A stretch of DNA of 64,000 nt from Monodelphis domestica (GCF_027887165.1 NC_077233.1:224499678-224563677); one strand, 5' to 3'. Numbered from the stretch's first letter, positions 22,080 through 33,290 are shown. Program-made: numbers and translations. The notes: a model not told the origin generated them from the sequence alone.

Positions 22080-22900
22080 AACAAACTGACAAACCCTGAG
22101 GAGTCCCAACTTAAACCATTGTCAACTAACACTTTAATTAGCAATTAACACCTTAATCAGAGATTTGTTTGTAATTTCGGGCCAGCTGTCACCCAGACTG
22201 GGATACAGGAGGCAGACAGCCAGTCATATAGGCAACCAGAAGGAGTAAAATCCTGACTTGACATTTTTACCAAGCCTTGGACCCACAGTTGGTACACTCA
22301 GGTGAAACCCCCAGGCGTGCTGTTTCCACATGGTTGTAGTCACCTTTAATCTCCAACTCTCGCGACAAAAACTGGCAAAAAAAGTAGTGAGGAATATCAG
22401 AATAAAAATATACCAGGAAGAAAAGGAGAAAATATGGACAACCAATCCCTGAACCCTTTTAACATAGCTTGAAAAAAAATTTTCAGAAAGGACCCATCCA
22501 TCCCACTGGCTCCTCTGGCACAACTGTCCCTTTGTATCTGCCACTAGACTTACCCAGTTCCCAGGATACCAGAAGATTGCCCCGGCTCTCTCAGCCTGGC
22601 AAGAAGCAAAAGTACTTCTTGCTGCAATCTGAGATGCAGTAGCTTTATTGGGGAATTAAAGAAACAAACCCAAAGTCTAGACCTGCCATCTATTTTGGAC
22701 CAGCACAAACCACGTTACTCATTGCACTTTTGCTGTCCCTCCCATACTAATATGAATTTGCAAAGCCTAATGGTTCATTCATTAATCCAGCTATTAACTT
22801 GGTTTAAGCTGTTCTGTTTGGGTAAACTCAACACTCCTCCTCCTCCGAATCATTTCTGTGCGAAAAAAGAAAAGAGCAGTGATTAGGGATTCAGCTAGAC
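22080..22900. other. Repeat-free block, candidate conserved non-coding elements
   Basis: Two subregions stand out: 22120-22240 with actttaattagcaattaaca (adjacent homeodomain-type TAAT sites) and 22690-22830 with atatgaatttgcaaagccta and attcattaatcc. No repeat is recognised and no frame carries a motif. Regulatory role is inferred only from composition and site density. Confidence 0.35.
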
Positions 22901-22934
22901 AAATCTTTGGTAAATGCCGGGCGCCAGTGAGGGA

Positions 22935-23985
22935 GGCAACAAACATTGATTAAGTCCCTACTATTTGCTAGTCTCTAGTCTAAGCACTGGGGATACAGTG
23001 AGAAGCAAAGATGTCCGAAGCACTTGGCCGCTATCGGTTTGAACGTGAAAAAATTCATGGAGGCTCTTTTTGAGGAGAAAAAACGAAACTTGATTATCAC
23101 AAAGGGTAGCAGACTCGTGCTAGGGAGGGTCTATTCCTTTGCAGACAAAGCGGGGGAACTTTTATTGAGGGGATTTCTATGCGCAGACTCAGGGAAATGG
23201 GTCCAGGGTTTCCTGAAACGAACTGGATGCCTGGGGTTGGCCCCTTCTACAGGCTCAGAGGACACTCTGAAATACTGCTGCGTGCCAAGGTGCAGGGGGA
23301 AACAAGATGCAGTTGCCCCTCCTATGTGGTCCGAGCACAGCCGGTTGGCTGTAGGCACGAAGGGGAAAGTCAGAGCAAATTTGTGCTCCAATGGAGCTCA
23401 TGGTGAGGTAGAAGACCACATGAAACAGCTGTGTACCAACAACATAGAAACAGGGTTAATAGGAGCCAATCCAGAGACGGAAGGAAGAACCTGGAAAGAC
23501 TTCCGGTGGAAGACAGGGTTTTAGTTGGGATGTGAAAGAAGGCAAGAGGCAGAGATGAGGAGAGGGAGGATTCCATGTGAGCAGGTGGGAGCACTGGGGA
23601 AAATGGCCGGAATCCGGCAAGGTCGTGTCTTAAAGGGATATCAAGGCAAATCATAAAAAGAATGCTTGCCTTCTGGTGGGATTAAATGAAACCCCCTGGG
23701 GTCAGTACATACAGAATCGATGCGAAGTCATGTCAGGTTTGCAACAAAACACTAACAACTGACATAAATTAGGAGAGACCTTGCGTAAGAGGAAACCTAG
23801 AAAAAAAGTCAGGGATTTCGAGAAGTAGGGGTCAGGAGAAAGTGCACTTTAGACACGACCCTGGGCATAAGGGAGACCATGAGAGGGGGAATGTCGTGCC
23901 TAAGGGATATAGCATAGAAGGCCAATTTGTCTGGAACTTAAAGACTGTGAATGAGAATAATGTGAAGTCTGTCTGCAAAGATAGA
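22935..23985 (+). repeat. Old interspersed repeat with a CpG-rich interior
   Basis: Start block caacaaacattgattaagtc and ctaagcactggggatacagt; continuing blocks aatggagctcatggtgaggt (23391) and gacggaaggaagaacctgga (23477), then aaggccaatttgtctggaac (23920). The part 23011-23385 fits no repeat I recall. A 166-codon frame (23024-23524) crosses both and shows no known domain, so I treat it as chance. CpG is dense from 22915 to 23910. Confidence 0.45.
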
Positions 23986-23994
23986 TTGGAGTAA

Positions 23995-24376
23995 GACTGT
24001 GGTATAGTGGATAAAGGGCTAGATCTGGAAGCTGGAAGACCTGAGTTTAAATTCAATCTCAGACACTTACTAGCTATGTAATCCTGGAAAAGTCACTTAA
24101 CTTTTTTATGCTCATTTTCCTGATCTATAAAGCAGGGATAAAAATAACACCTTCCTCTCAGGGTTGTGGGGAGGCAAGCCTCTTGACCCTTGTCTGCTTC
24201 AGTTTCCTCCTCTATAAATAGGGATGATGATGATAATAATAATAATAATAAATAGGGATAATATCCTCCTCCTTGGAGTTGTAAGGATTAAGTGAGATAA
24301 TATTATTAAAGTACTTTGTAAACTGTAAAGTGCAATATAAATGCTAGCTAGTATAACTATTAAAAAATAAAGTAGA
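23995..24376 (+). repeat. tRNA-derived SINEs (MIR-like, long tail), overlapping pair
   Basis: Head gtggtatagtggataaaggg and cagacacttactagctatgt, then two copies of the tail (ttcctctcagggttgtgggg and cctccttggagttgtaagga) separated by a GATGAT/AATAAT run. Ends aatataaatgctagctagta. Confidence 0.7.
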
Positions 24377-24377
24377 G

Positions 24378-24480
24378 GCATTTGCATTTTATACTACAGG
24401 CAAATGGAAACAACTGGAGGTTTTTGAATGGAGTGGACTGATCATACCCATTTTGTAAGGATATTAATTTAGCATTATGT
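24378..24480 (+). repeat. Old interspersed repeat, continuation
   Basis: Resumes the 22935-23985 element after the SINEs: aatggaaacaactggaggtt, tttgaatggagtggactgat. Confidence 0.45.
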
Positions 24481-24544
24481 GAATAATGGTAGTTTACAGA
24501 GTTTAGAAATAAGGAAACTAATTACTTATTATGCTAGGTGCATT

Positions 24545-25265
24545 AATTTTGTTTCTGCAGAAGCTTTCCAGTTTCATGCAATTAGTTTTAAATCCCTTTG
24601 TTAATGACACTTTAATGTAATTTTTATTTTTATTTTTGCATTCAAAAATGGAATGTCTTTCTTTTTGCATTTATTTGTGAGATTTTAAAGCCCTTTTCAA
24701 CTTTTACTTTGGTATGACAGACTGATAAAAATTATTTATACTCCTTTCTATTTTTATTCACTAATGACCAGAGATCTATCATATCGAACTTTTTTTTCAG
24801 GGCCTTACCTTTCTTTTTCTTTACCTTTTGGTGAAGTTTTCTAGTTCAAAGAGGTCATTTACTGAAATCTTTATTTTAATTTTATGGGCTTTTTTCCCTT
24901 TAAAATATTTTAAATTTTCTTTTAATTAATTTGTTTCAATTGGTATACATATGTAAAATATAGTTATTAATTTTACTGTCTGTGCAGCCTTTCAAGCAAA
25001 ATAGTTTCCCTATTTATGACTTTTAATCAGTCTATTTTTGTTCTTTCCTTATCTAAAAAATAGTTACTTCATTTTTTAAAGGTAAGTTAAAAAGTAGATT
25101 TTTACTCTAATTTAATATTTTTAACTCTGTGTGGACTTTTATATTTAAATGTTTCTTGTAAACCACATGCTATTGGACTCCAATTTCTAATCTACTTTTC
25201 TATACTTTTCCTTTATCTCATTTATATTCAAAGTTATCATTTTAAAGTTTGAATTTGCCTCCATC
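24545..25265 (-). mobile_element. Very old L1 fragment
   Basis: Blocks such as ctgcagaagctttccagttt, then tttcttgtaaaccacatgct followed by attggactcc, and atttatattcaaagttatca match minus-strand L1 ORF2 text in the right order, with deletions. Confidence 0.4.
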
Positions 25266-25384
25266 CTATCTTCATAGTTTTTTCTTCTCTTTATCCCCTC
25301 TACCCAACCTTTATAAATAAGGTAGTGAGAAATGAATATATTCAGAATTATTAATTTATATGCATCTACTACTACCCTCCGCAT

Positions 25385-25398
25385 CCCCCCCCCCCCCC
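25385..25398. repeat. Poly-C run
   Basis: Fourteen C residues in a row in AT-rich surroundings. Confidence 0.9.
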
Positions 25399-25884
25399 AG
25401 CTTTTACTAAGATACTGACTAGAGGTTCATATCCTTTCTTTCCTTTGAAATCATCTTGATTTATGCTTCTCACCCTTGGCACATCTACGAGCTTGACCCT
25501 AGTTGGAGCTCCAGTAGAAATATATTGGTCCTCAACCCTGTAAACATGCTAGAAGGCTCTACAGGACCAGAGCCACAAAAGCATAATTTTAGCCCTGGTC
25601 TTTGACTTGTTGCACAGTTGTAAGCCACAGCTCTATTCAATGCTCTTGAAGGTTTCTGCTCAGGTCTGTCTAGTTGGCTCCCCTTCCCAGTCCTTCAGTT
25701 GTATCTATTTTCCTGTACAAGAAAAATATCTCCACTTTACTTTCTCCTAGAATTTCTTTATCTCCACTCATTATCATTCTTCCCTTGATCTTTTCTGGAG
25801 TCATCCTGTGAGAGAGCAAAATTGTGTTGCTTCCTCTATCTCTACCTTGTGAACTTGTACTTTTAAAATCACCATTTCTTGCAT
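25399..25884. other. No recognised feature
   Basis: Moderately GC-balanced, repeat-free as far as I can tell; an 84-codon minus-strand frame (25670-25924) has no motif. Confidence 0.3.
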
Positions 25885-26075
25885 GTAGTCCATTATTTAT
25901 AATAGTGATAGTTATAGCTCTCATTTATATAGATTTAAAGTTTACAAAGTATTGTCTTATAGCTCTGTTTTTAATTTGCTGAAGAATAGAGAGCTTTAGA
26001 GATGTTATATAACTTGTCCAGAATCAGAGTCATCATTCAGCCCCAGGTTTCCTGAAGCATTCTATTAAGTGGGAA
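25885..26075 (-). repeat. tRNA-derived SINE (MIR-like, long tail)
   Basis: Reverse strand: tagctctcatttatatagat, ttaaagtttacaaagtattg, tgttatataacttgtccaga, cagccccaggtttcctgaag. Confidence 0.6.
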
Positions 26076-26449
26076 AAGTATAGGACCAGATATAGTAGAT
26101 GAAGCCCATACCAGGTGATTGCAAGTTCATGACTTCTTTCACTTAGAGCAACCATTTACTAAAATGTAGATTTAACATTTTAAAATGTGTTTTAGTTCAA
26201 TAGTAATTTTTATTACATTTTAAACTATCAATTTAATTTCAATATCAATTTTATCATAGTTAATTTTGGGGAAAATTAATTAAAATTTTAAATCAATTTA
26301 TTGATAACATTTTAAACTTCACAACTACTTCTCAATATAATCTTATTTCTTCTTCATCCCAATGAATCCTGCCTTTTAATAAAGATAGATAGGTTAAACA
26401 AATCAACAAAATTCCTTTGTCTAGCAGCTATTCAGCATCCTGAAAATGG
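26076..26449. other. AT-rich, no recognised feature
   Basis: Dominated by aattaa/ttttaa text; part may be L1 3' UTR belonging to the next feature. Confidence 0.3.
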
Positions 26450-27038
26450 TTTTTCACCATTCTACAAGATCAAAACTAGTCATTGTTATTAATCTCAGTT
26501 CAGTTATGTTTTAGTGTTATTTTTTATATTATTTTATGTGCTATTCTCTTGATTCTGCTTTGCTGGCCCTGCACTTGTTCTTTCCCAAATTTCTCTGAAT
26601 GTCTCCTGTTTGTTATTTTTTATGACAATAATATTCCACTGCATTCATATGCCAGAGTTTTTCCAGCTATTTCCTAACAAGTTCATACTGTTTTCTTTTC
26701 TTTTTTTTCTTTCCTTTCCTTTTCTTCCTATCTTATTCTCTACTACAACGATTGTTAACATAAACATTTTCTTATATAATAGACCTTTCTGTCACTGGCC
26801 TGGGTTATATGCCTAACCAGGAGGTGGCTAGTTCAAATGGTCAGAAGAGTTTAGTGATTTCTCATGTCAATCAATCAAGCCCATTTACTAACCTCATCTG
26901 CCAGATGCTATATAAGTCACTGGGTAGGCATTTAAATAAAAAAGTCAGATACTCTGTCCTCAAGGAATTTACAGTCTTCTGATAATCCATATTTCCAAAT
27001 TATTTTCCAGAATAGTTAAATTTATTCATATATAGCTT
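26450..27038 (-). mobile_element. Old L1 3' end, split by another repeat
   Basis: attttatgtgctattctctt, gacaataatattccactgca, ttcatatgccagag, and after an interruption at 26862-26992, ccaaattattttccagaata. The order matches the minus-strand L1 3' end at 38.9-39.3 kb. Confidence 0.55.
26862..26992 (+). repeat. Old interspersed repeat inserted in L1
   Basis: aatcaatcaagcccatttac, tgccagatgctatataagtc, actctgtcctcaaggaattt, acagtcttctgataatcc: same family as 14540-14690. Confidence 0.5.
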
Positions 27039-27244
27039 TTATTTGCCTGTTTTCATATTGATAGTCCTAGTAGTTCTAGAACTCTGTGAAATATTAGAAG
27101 ACATGTCTTAGATTTTGAATTTCTAAATGGCAGGAATTATGTATTGAATCTGCATCTCAATTTTTTCTTCATCAAATCTAGCATGATACTTTAGAAAAAG
27201 AAATACTTAATAATTTTTCATTGACAAAAAAAAGACAATTTGGA

Positions 27245-27388
27245 GGACAGCTGGATAGCTCAGTGGATTGTGAGCCAGGCCAGAGACAGGAGGTCCTGGG
27301 TTCAAATGTGACCTCAGATACTTCTTTGTCTCTTCTGCCTAGAACCAATACACAGTATTGATTCTAAGATGGGAGGTAATGATTTTTT
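27245..27388 (+). mobile_element. SINE1-type SINE with internal deletion
   Basis: ggacagctggatagctcagt, gacaggaggtcctgggttca, then directly to cttctgcctagaaccaatac and agtattgattctaagatggg. Possible short duplication caattt on both sides. Confidence 0.8.
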
Positions 27389-27694
27389 CAAGTCAATTTT
27401 CTTTTTAGAAATATAAAGCATGAAAGCCTAGAATTGTCAGAGAACTAGAACTGGATTGAAGTTGCATTCCTCCTTTTCCCACCCAAAACTTAGACTTGGT
27501 GTCACTGTATTCAGAGGCATGTTGGTAAATGCATTTTTGGTTTTCTTTCTTATTAACATTTTCTCCATCACGTTCTTAATAAAAATCAACAAGACAATAA
27601 ATCAAGCCCCAATTTGTGCTGTTTGCTGATTTCTGAAGTATAAATGTCCGTACCTCAAATGAACTCTAGTATATACAATCAAACCTGAAATGAA

Positions 27695-28008
27695 AGAATA
27701 TAAAACAGCACAGTGCCTGGAACACAGCAGATATGTTATAAATGTTAGTTATCATTGGTCATTGCCATCGTCATCATGATCACTGCCATCATCAGTAGTA
27801 GCATTGTTATTATACCCCTGCATGTATTTTATTTTATTAGTACAGATTATTGGGCTTGGTGTTTGGACAAACATTTTGGTTCCTGTTTTGCTGACCACCA
27901 GTTATGGTAGCTATATGATTACAAAGTTCTTGCAAGAAGGGACATTCTGTGCATGTTCTAATCATTTTATCTCTTTTAGTGTGTAGTACAATGCCTCATT
28001 CATAATCA
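27695..28008 (+). repeat. MIR/L2-type tail fragments
   Basis: Two pieces: cacagtgcctggaacacagc (27713) with a CAT/CATC-rich run, and aagttcttgcaagaagggac ... tgtgtagtacaatgcctcat (27924-28005). Confidence 0.5.
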
Positions 28009-28187
28009 ATGACTGAATTTTATTGCATTTGACTATGGTTTTCCCTCTTAGATCTCTAGTTCCTCATACTTAAAGTATGGTTTTTGGTTAAGTGATTATT
28101 AAAGGCTCTTTCAAATAATTTCCTCCTTGATTTTAGAGGGTTTGATTTTCATCGACATAGAAAATCTTCAATTGATATGTCTAAGAG

Positions 28188-28433
28188 CAGGGCATCTTGG
28201 CATGGTGGATAGAGTGCTTAGACTGGAATAAGAATGACTCATCTTCCCGAGTTCAATTCTGGCTTCAGACACTTATTTACTATATAATCCTGAGAAAGTT
28301 ACCCAGTCCTGTTTGCCTCAGTTTCTTCATCTGTAAAATGACCTATAGAAGAAAATGGCAAACCACTCTAGGATCTTTGTCAATAATATCCTAAATGAGG
28401 ACATGAAGAATTGGACGCAACTGAGATGACTGA
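28188..28433 (+). mobile_element. RTE-tailed tRNA SINE (WSINE/MAR type)
   Basis: Head ggcatcttggcatggtggat, cagacacttatttactatat, cctcagtttcttcatctgta, aatggcaaaccactctagga, and tail gaattggacgcaactgagat. Confidence 0.85.
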
Positions 28434-28519
28434 ATTACAAATTGAAGAGCATCAGCCTCAGCATCAGAAATTCTGGTTCTAATTCTAACTCTAACTGCAT
28501 ATCCACAGAGAAGCAAGGG

Positions 28520-28695
28520 AATAAGGTGATACAGTGGAACAAATGTTGGATTTGGACTCATAGGACAAGGGTTCAAAACCCGAATTTTCCACTTAGTACT
28601 GGTTTGCTGTTGGATAAGCTAATTAGACTATCTAGACAATAGTTTCTTAACTGTAAAGTTAGGGGGTCAGAATGAACCCTGGTAACTGCAAGAAG
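28520..28695 (+). repeat. MIR/THER-type SINE
   Basis: ggtgatacagtggaacaaat, acaagggttcaaaacccgaa, tagtttcttaactgtaaagt. Confidence 0.6.
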
Positions 28696-28699
28696 ACTT

Positions 28700-29618
28700 T
28701 TTTATTCCTTCCTCCTAATTATTTATCTCACTCCCCACAAAATCTATTCTAAACTTTTTCTTCATTCTTTATTTGCCTCCCTAAATCCTCCTCCTCTGTT
28801 GCCTCAGCTGAAAACTTTATCTCTTTATTTTACTGGAAAAATAGAGACCATTCAAAGTCAGCTCACTCTTCTCTCTGTCTCTTCATCTCTAAATCCATCT
28901 CGTGCTTGCTTGCCCTTTCCCTCAGACTCTGACAAAGAGGTGACTCTTCTCCTTGACAAGACCGAACTCTTTTCATGTATACTGTCTTCTCCAGGAGATT
29001 GTATCTTCACTTGTACTTGCTCTCTTGAATCTTCAATATCTCCATATCAACTCATTTCTTATTTACTGCTTTTAAACTTGTCCAAGTCTGCGTATTCTAA
29101 ATAAAATAAAATAAAATTTCAAAATCTCTGCTAGATGCCATCACACCCTCAAAATATTATTTTAGCTTCCCTTCCTTTTTCAGTCAAATTCCTTCAAAAA
29201 TTGCCAACTACTATGTTTACTTCCTCTGCTCTCATTCCACTCATGCCCTTTGCAATCTCACGTCTGATTTCCTCATCACTCAATTGAAACTTCTCTCTTC
29301 AAAGTTTTCAGCATTATCTTAATTTCTAAATCCTATATATTTTTTCTCTGTTTTATCCTTCTCATCCTATCTGCTACATTTGATGCTTTTGATCACTGTC
29401 CTCCTGGACCCTCTCTCCTCTCTGGGTTTTAATGACACTATTATTCTTTACTTCCTACCTATTCAACTATCCTTTCTCTGTATTCTTTGCTGATTAATCA
29501 CAAATATCCTGCTCTTTAACTGCATGTTTATGAGGATTCCATCCTAGCCTTTTTCTATTTTCCTTCCATACCCTCTTCCTTGGTAACTTCATCAGATTAC
29601 TTTAATTTCTGTGCAGAT

Positions 29619-29620
<2 letters not shown>
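28700..29620 (+). mobile_element. L2 LINE, ORF2 region
   Basis: Order of L2 landmarks: tcctcctctgttgcctcagc, gaaaactttatctctttatt, gaggtgactcttctccttga, atcactcaattgaaacttct, cttttgatcactgtcctcct, tctctgggttttaatgacac. It continues at 30172 after microsatellites and a SINE. Confidence 0.8.
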
Positions 29621-29691
<71 letters not shown>

Positions 29692-29692
29692 G
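29620..29692. repeat. (TA)n(TG)n(TA)n microsatellite
   Basis: Short TA run, then about 22 TG units, then TA units. Confidence 0.95.
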
Positions 29693-29757
29693 TTTACATG
29701 TCATCATTATAAAATTACATTTAGATAAAATTATAAACTAACAATTATATAAAATTA

Positions 29758-29758
29758 T

Positions 29759-29796
<38 letters not shown>

Positions 29797-29798
29797 AA
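29758..29798. repeat. (CA)n(TA)n microsatellite
   Basis: About ten CA units followed by TA units; complementary to the TG tract some 90 bases upstream. Confidence 0.95.
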
Positions 29799-29802
29799 CT
29801 TT

Positions 29803-30048
29803 TTGTCATTCAGTCATTCATTTATGTCTGACACTTTGTGATCCCCCAAATGATACTCTCTATGGGGTTTTCTTGGCAAAAATGCTGAAGTGGTTTGGAA
29901 TTCCTTCCTCCAGTGGATTAAGGCAAACAGAGACTAAGTGGCTTGTCCAGGATCACACAGTTAGTATCTAACATTAAATTCCAATTTAGGACTTCTTGAC
30001 TACAGAAAGGGCTAGCACTCAATCCAGTGCGTCATCTAATGGCCCCAT
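29803..30048 (-). mobile_element. RTE-tailed tRNA SINE (WSINE/MAR type)
   Basis: Reverse strand: tctatggggttttcttggca, aaaatgctgaagtggtttgg, gatcacacagttagtatcta, ccagtgcgtcatctaatggc. Confidence 0.8.
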
Positions 30049-30171
30049 CCATACATATACATTCATGTGTTTATGTGTTTATATATGAATAAACATATAT
30101 ATTTCTGTGCATATATATACACATATACCCTTATATGTGTATGTATGCATGTGCATGCATGTATATGTTTT
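30049..30171. repeat. AT-rich tandem tract
   Basis: Repeats of catatata, tgtgtttatg and tgtatgcatg type. Confidence 0.7.
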
Positions 30172-30217
30172 ATTATCAATTACCTATTGGGCATTTCAAA
30201 CTGGATGTCCTGGAGAC
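30172..30217 (+). mobile_element. L2 LINE, continuation
   Basis: ctattgggcatttcaaactg followed by gatgtcctggagac is L2 ORF2 text, following on from 28700-29620. Confidence 0.75.
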
Positions 30218-30372
30218 ATTTTTTTTAAACTCTACCTTCTGTCTGATAATCTACACTAAGTTCCAAGATTCTAGTCAGAAGAGCAACAAGAGCTAGGCAA
30301 TGGGGGATAAGTGACTTGCCCAGGGTCACACATCTAGGAAGTATATAATGCCACATTTGAACCCAGGATCTC
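30218..30372 (-). mobile_element. SINE1-type SINE inserted in L2
   Basis: Reverse strand: ttaaactctaccttctgtct, gagctaggcaatgggggata, cccagggtcacacatctagg, acatttgaacccaggatctc. Flanks gagacat and gagatat look like a duplicated piece of the host L2. Confidence 0.8.
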
Positions 30373-30590
30373 TAGAGATATCTTAAAATCAAAATCCCTT
30401 TTTCCCTTTAAAATGACACTCAAATATCTCCTTCTAAAGGCAACCTTTCTTGGCACTTCCTCATCACCACAAGTGTTATTGCTTTCCCTCTCAAATTATC
30501 TAATTTTAACTACTTTGTATAGATTGAATGCATTTATCAAATTTTTTTTGTTTTACATATGTATGTATGTGCCATTGATATCAGCTCTAT
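30373..30590 (+). mobile_element. L2 LINE, terminal part
   Basis: gatatcttaaaatcaaaatc, ggcaacctttcttggcactt, cctcatcaccacaagtgtta; diverged and partly deleted. Confidence 0.45.
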
Positions 30591-30639
30591 ATCTATAACC
30601 TAAGGGTCTTTTTTCTTGGCCCCAGTGTTGTCTTCTGAA

Positions 30640-30712
30640 AAGGGAAGGGTATAGAATTGGATGATCTTTAAGGTCGCTTTTAGAACTAATGATCTATGAT
30701 TTCAATCATGTT
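30640..30712 (+). repeat. MIR/THER tail
   Basis: attggatgatctttaaggtc, then actaatgatctatgatttc. Confidence 0.5.
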
Positions 30713-30714
30713 AT

Positions 30715-31500
30715 AATTCAGTTCACTTTGCCTACTTTCAAAAGCGATTATCTTTGTCATGACAGTATATTCATCAAGTTGAAAGTGGCTTGATGTTAAA
30801 CCCCAATATTTGACTTCATAATGGAAAAATCAAGCTAATTGCTAACAGTGACAGTAATAATATATTTCAAAAATAATTTTAAAACCAGAAAGGCATAACA
30901 AATAATTACTTGTTTTCGGCATGCCCAGTAACATGAACAGCATCATATAGCATATGCCAGAGGACTTTGATTTCCAATTCATCTGACATTGATGAGGGCA
31001 GACAAACAAAGAGTGACAAAAACAGCCAATGTCAAGGTGTTTTTGAAAAAAAATTTCTGAAAGGCAACTGCCACAAGAGACCTAGTTTATCAGATCAATT
31101 GCTTGATATTGACCTGCCCTTAGTAGATGTGCTGGAGTCTTTGGCTTTTTTCCCCCTGCAAAGAACCCTGAGTTAATTGAATGTTAATTTGAGCAGATAC
31201 TGACTTCTGACTATTTCCAACAGACAATAAGTAAAGGAAAAGGGAAAAGAAAAGAAAAATAGAGCAAATTTAATTTTGTCTTAAGAATATCTTAGTGTTT
31301 CAGATTGTGTGATAACCTGTGATTAACAAGACATTTTTCTTTGTCACACTTGGTCATTAATTTGACTAGCTTAGTCATTCATTTTTGTATTTTGGAATCT
31401 AAAGAATTAAAAGGTGCAGAGTAAATAAAAGCCTAGTATTCTTATGTTGTCTGCCTTATTATTCACTGTCACTGCTGTTCTCGCTCCATAGCATTTAACT
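30715..31500. other. Repeat-free block, candidate conserved non-coding element
   Basis: About 790 bases with no recognised repeat, including aacaaataattacttgtttt, tcggcatgcccagtaacatg, and gacaaacaaagagtgacaaa (Sox-like AACAAAG). Homopolymers are few and text is complex. Frames are short. Role inferred only. Confidence 0.35.
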
Positions 31501-31849
31501 CAAGGCTAAGGTGAAATTATAGTATCCATTTTTCCTTGTGATGACCATTATTCTCCAAGGATAATACTCATGAGAGCTGAATTTACTACTAACCAACCTA
31601 AAGGCCAAGGACCTTTTGAATTCTCTATTGCTTAATATCTATTGATATTTTGATGTCCCATTCTATGAACAGAATTATCCTACTAATTTTGATTAGGATA
31701 CAAAGCAAAGACCTCTTAAGGCTTTGGCTGCAATGCAAGTTCTAGGGTTCATAATACTTTGGTATCAGACTGTTCTCCATTTTTTGGGGGGGGAGGGAAT
31801 AGATGAGCTTGTTTTCTTGGGAATACCTTTAGTAAGGATCTACAGAAAG
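31501..31849. other. No recognised feature
   Basis: AT-rich; a T/G run lies near 31780. Nothing to assign. Confidence 0.3.
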
Positions 31850-32010
31850 CATGAGTGTAGTACTAAGAACAGCTTTGGATTTGGAACAGCAGACCTGGAC
31901 TGGGCAAATTACTTAAACTCTTGTCCCCAGTGCTCTCTTCAGTAAAATGATGGGTTTGGGTTAAATGACTACACAGATGACTTCTAGCTCTAAATCTTTG
32001 ATGCTATGGT
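31850..32010 (+). repeat. MIR/THER-type SINE
   Basis: agtgtagtactaagaacagc, actgggcaaattacttaaac, tctcttcagtaaaatgatgg, gatgacttctagctctaaat. Confidence 0.65.
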
Positions 32011-32124
32011 CAGCTTTGAAGGTATATCCCAATGACATTCAATACACAGACAGCTGCAGTCCTAAAGTGTGAGAGATATGTTTAAAATGATGACTGATGT
32101 CATAGAAGACTCTGATATATCAGA

Positions 32125-32285
32125 GAAATATTTATAGAATCAGACTAGTAGGGATGGATGAACCCTTAGAAATGATCTAGTTCAAGCCTTTCATTTGATG
32201 GAAGAAATTAAAGTCTCATTTCAGTAAAATGAATTTATCCAAGTTCACATAGCTTGTTAATTAACAAAAGCCTAGAAGAAGGATG
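32125..32285 (-). repeat. MIR-type SINE
   Basis: Reverse strand: cccttagaaatgatctagtt, tggaagaaattaaagtctca, ttatccaagttcacatagct. Confidence 0.55.
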
Positions 32286-32489
32286 TGCTGGTAAATGTTT
32301 AAAAATTATCTCTGAAAAAAATGTGCAGTTTTAAGTTTAATTACACTATTAAGATTTTTCCATATCTTTCTTAAAACTAGACTAAATGATAAATAAAACT
32401 TGGATTTGTATTATTTTCCAATATTGAGCAGTACTAACAGAAAATTCAACAATCAGCTCTATTTAAAATTAATTAATTAATTAGTTTGT

Positions 32490-33290
32490 TATAGTAAAAT
32501 TCCCAGGCATCTCTCATTCTCTTTACCTCCCCCATCGCTTGTTAGAGAAAGCATCATTTAACCAAAAGAAGTATAAAACTATGTTTGATTGTTTCTATAT
32601 ATCAGTCCTTTCTCTGGAAATGGATATATATGAATCATTCTTCAAACAATATTTCTGTCCCCATATATAATGTTCTCTTGGTCCTGCACATTTCGCTCTT
32701 CATAAATTCCTATGTCTTTCCATGATTTAAAAAAAAATAACCTGTTTTCTCATTTCTAATGTGTATTCCATCATAATCATATGTCACAACTTGTTTAACC
32801 ATTCTTCAATTAATAGATATTTCCTCATTTTCCAATTTTTTCTCACCACAAAAAGAGCTGCTATAAATATTTTAGAACATGTAGTACCTTTTCCTTTTCC
32901 TTGATTACCTTAGGAAACAAACATGATTGTAATGTTGCTGGGCCAAATGGTATACACAGTTTTATTACTTTTTGGGCATAATTCTAGTTTGCTCTACAAA
33001 ATGATTGGATCAATTCATAGTTCTACCAACAGTAATTTAGTGTCCCCATTTTGTACATCTCTTCCAAAAATTTGCCATTTTGCCCTTTTATCATTTTAGC
33101 TACTCTGAGAGTTATGAGATGATTTCTCAATTATTTTGATTTGCATTTCTTTCATCAGTAATGATCCACAGTATTTTTCTTATAGTTATATATAGCTTTG
33201 ATTTCTTCTCCTAAAAACTGTCTTTTGATCATTTATCCATTGGAGAATGGCTCATAATCATATGTTTGACAAATTTCTCTATATATTTTA
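32490..33290 (-). mobile_element. L1 copy 1 (oldest of the nest), part 1: 3' end
   Basis: Diverged minus-strand L1 3' UTR and ORF2 C-terminal region: tataatgttctcttggtcct, ccaattttttctcaccacaa, caaatggtatacacag, gagttatgagatgatttctc. Broken at the duplicated target atatatttta (33281-33290); it resumes at 38208 and again at 43113. Confidence 0.75.

Noticed and set aside
23024-23524. 166-codon frame, the second longest in the window
   Set aside because: Crosses from an unassigned segment into an old repeat; no domain, start context or splice evidence. Noted as part of the CpG-rich finding instead.
29620-30171. Repeated short units that could suggest a CRISPR array
   Set aside because: These are dinucleotide microsatellites and AT-rich tracts in a mammalian genome; no regular repeat-spacer structure.
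32285-32480. Possible MITE with inverted ends (gtgctggtaaatgtttaaaa and an aacaatcagctct partner)
   Set aside because: The pairing of the ends is too weak and no duplication was seen.
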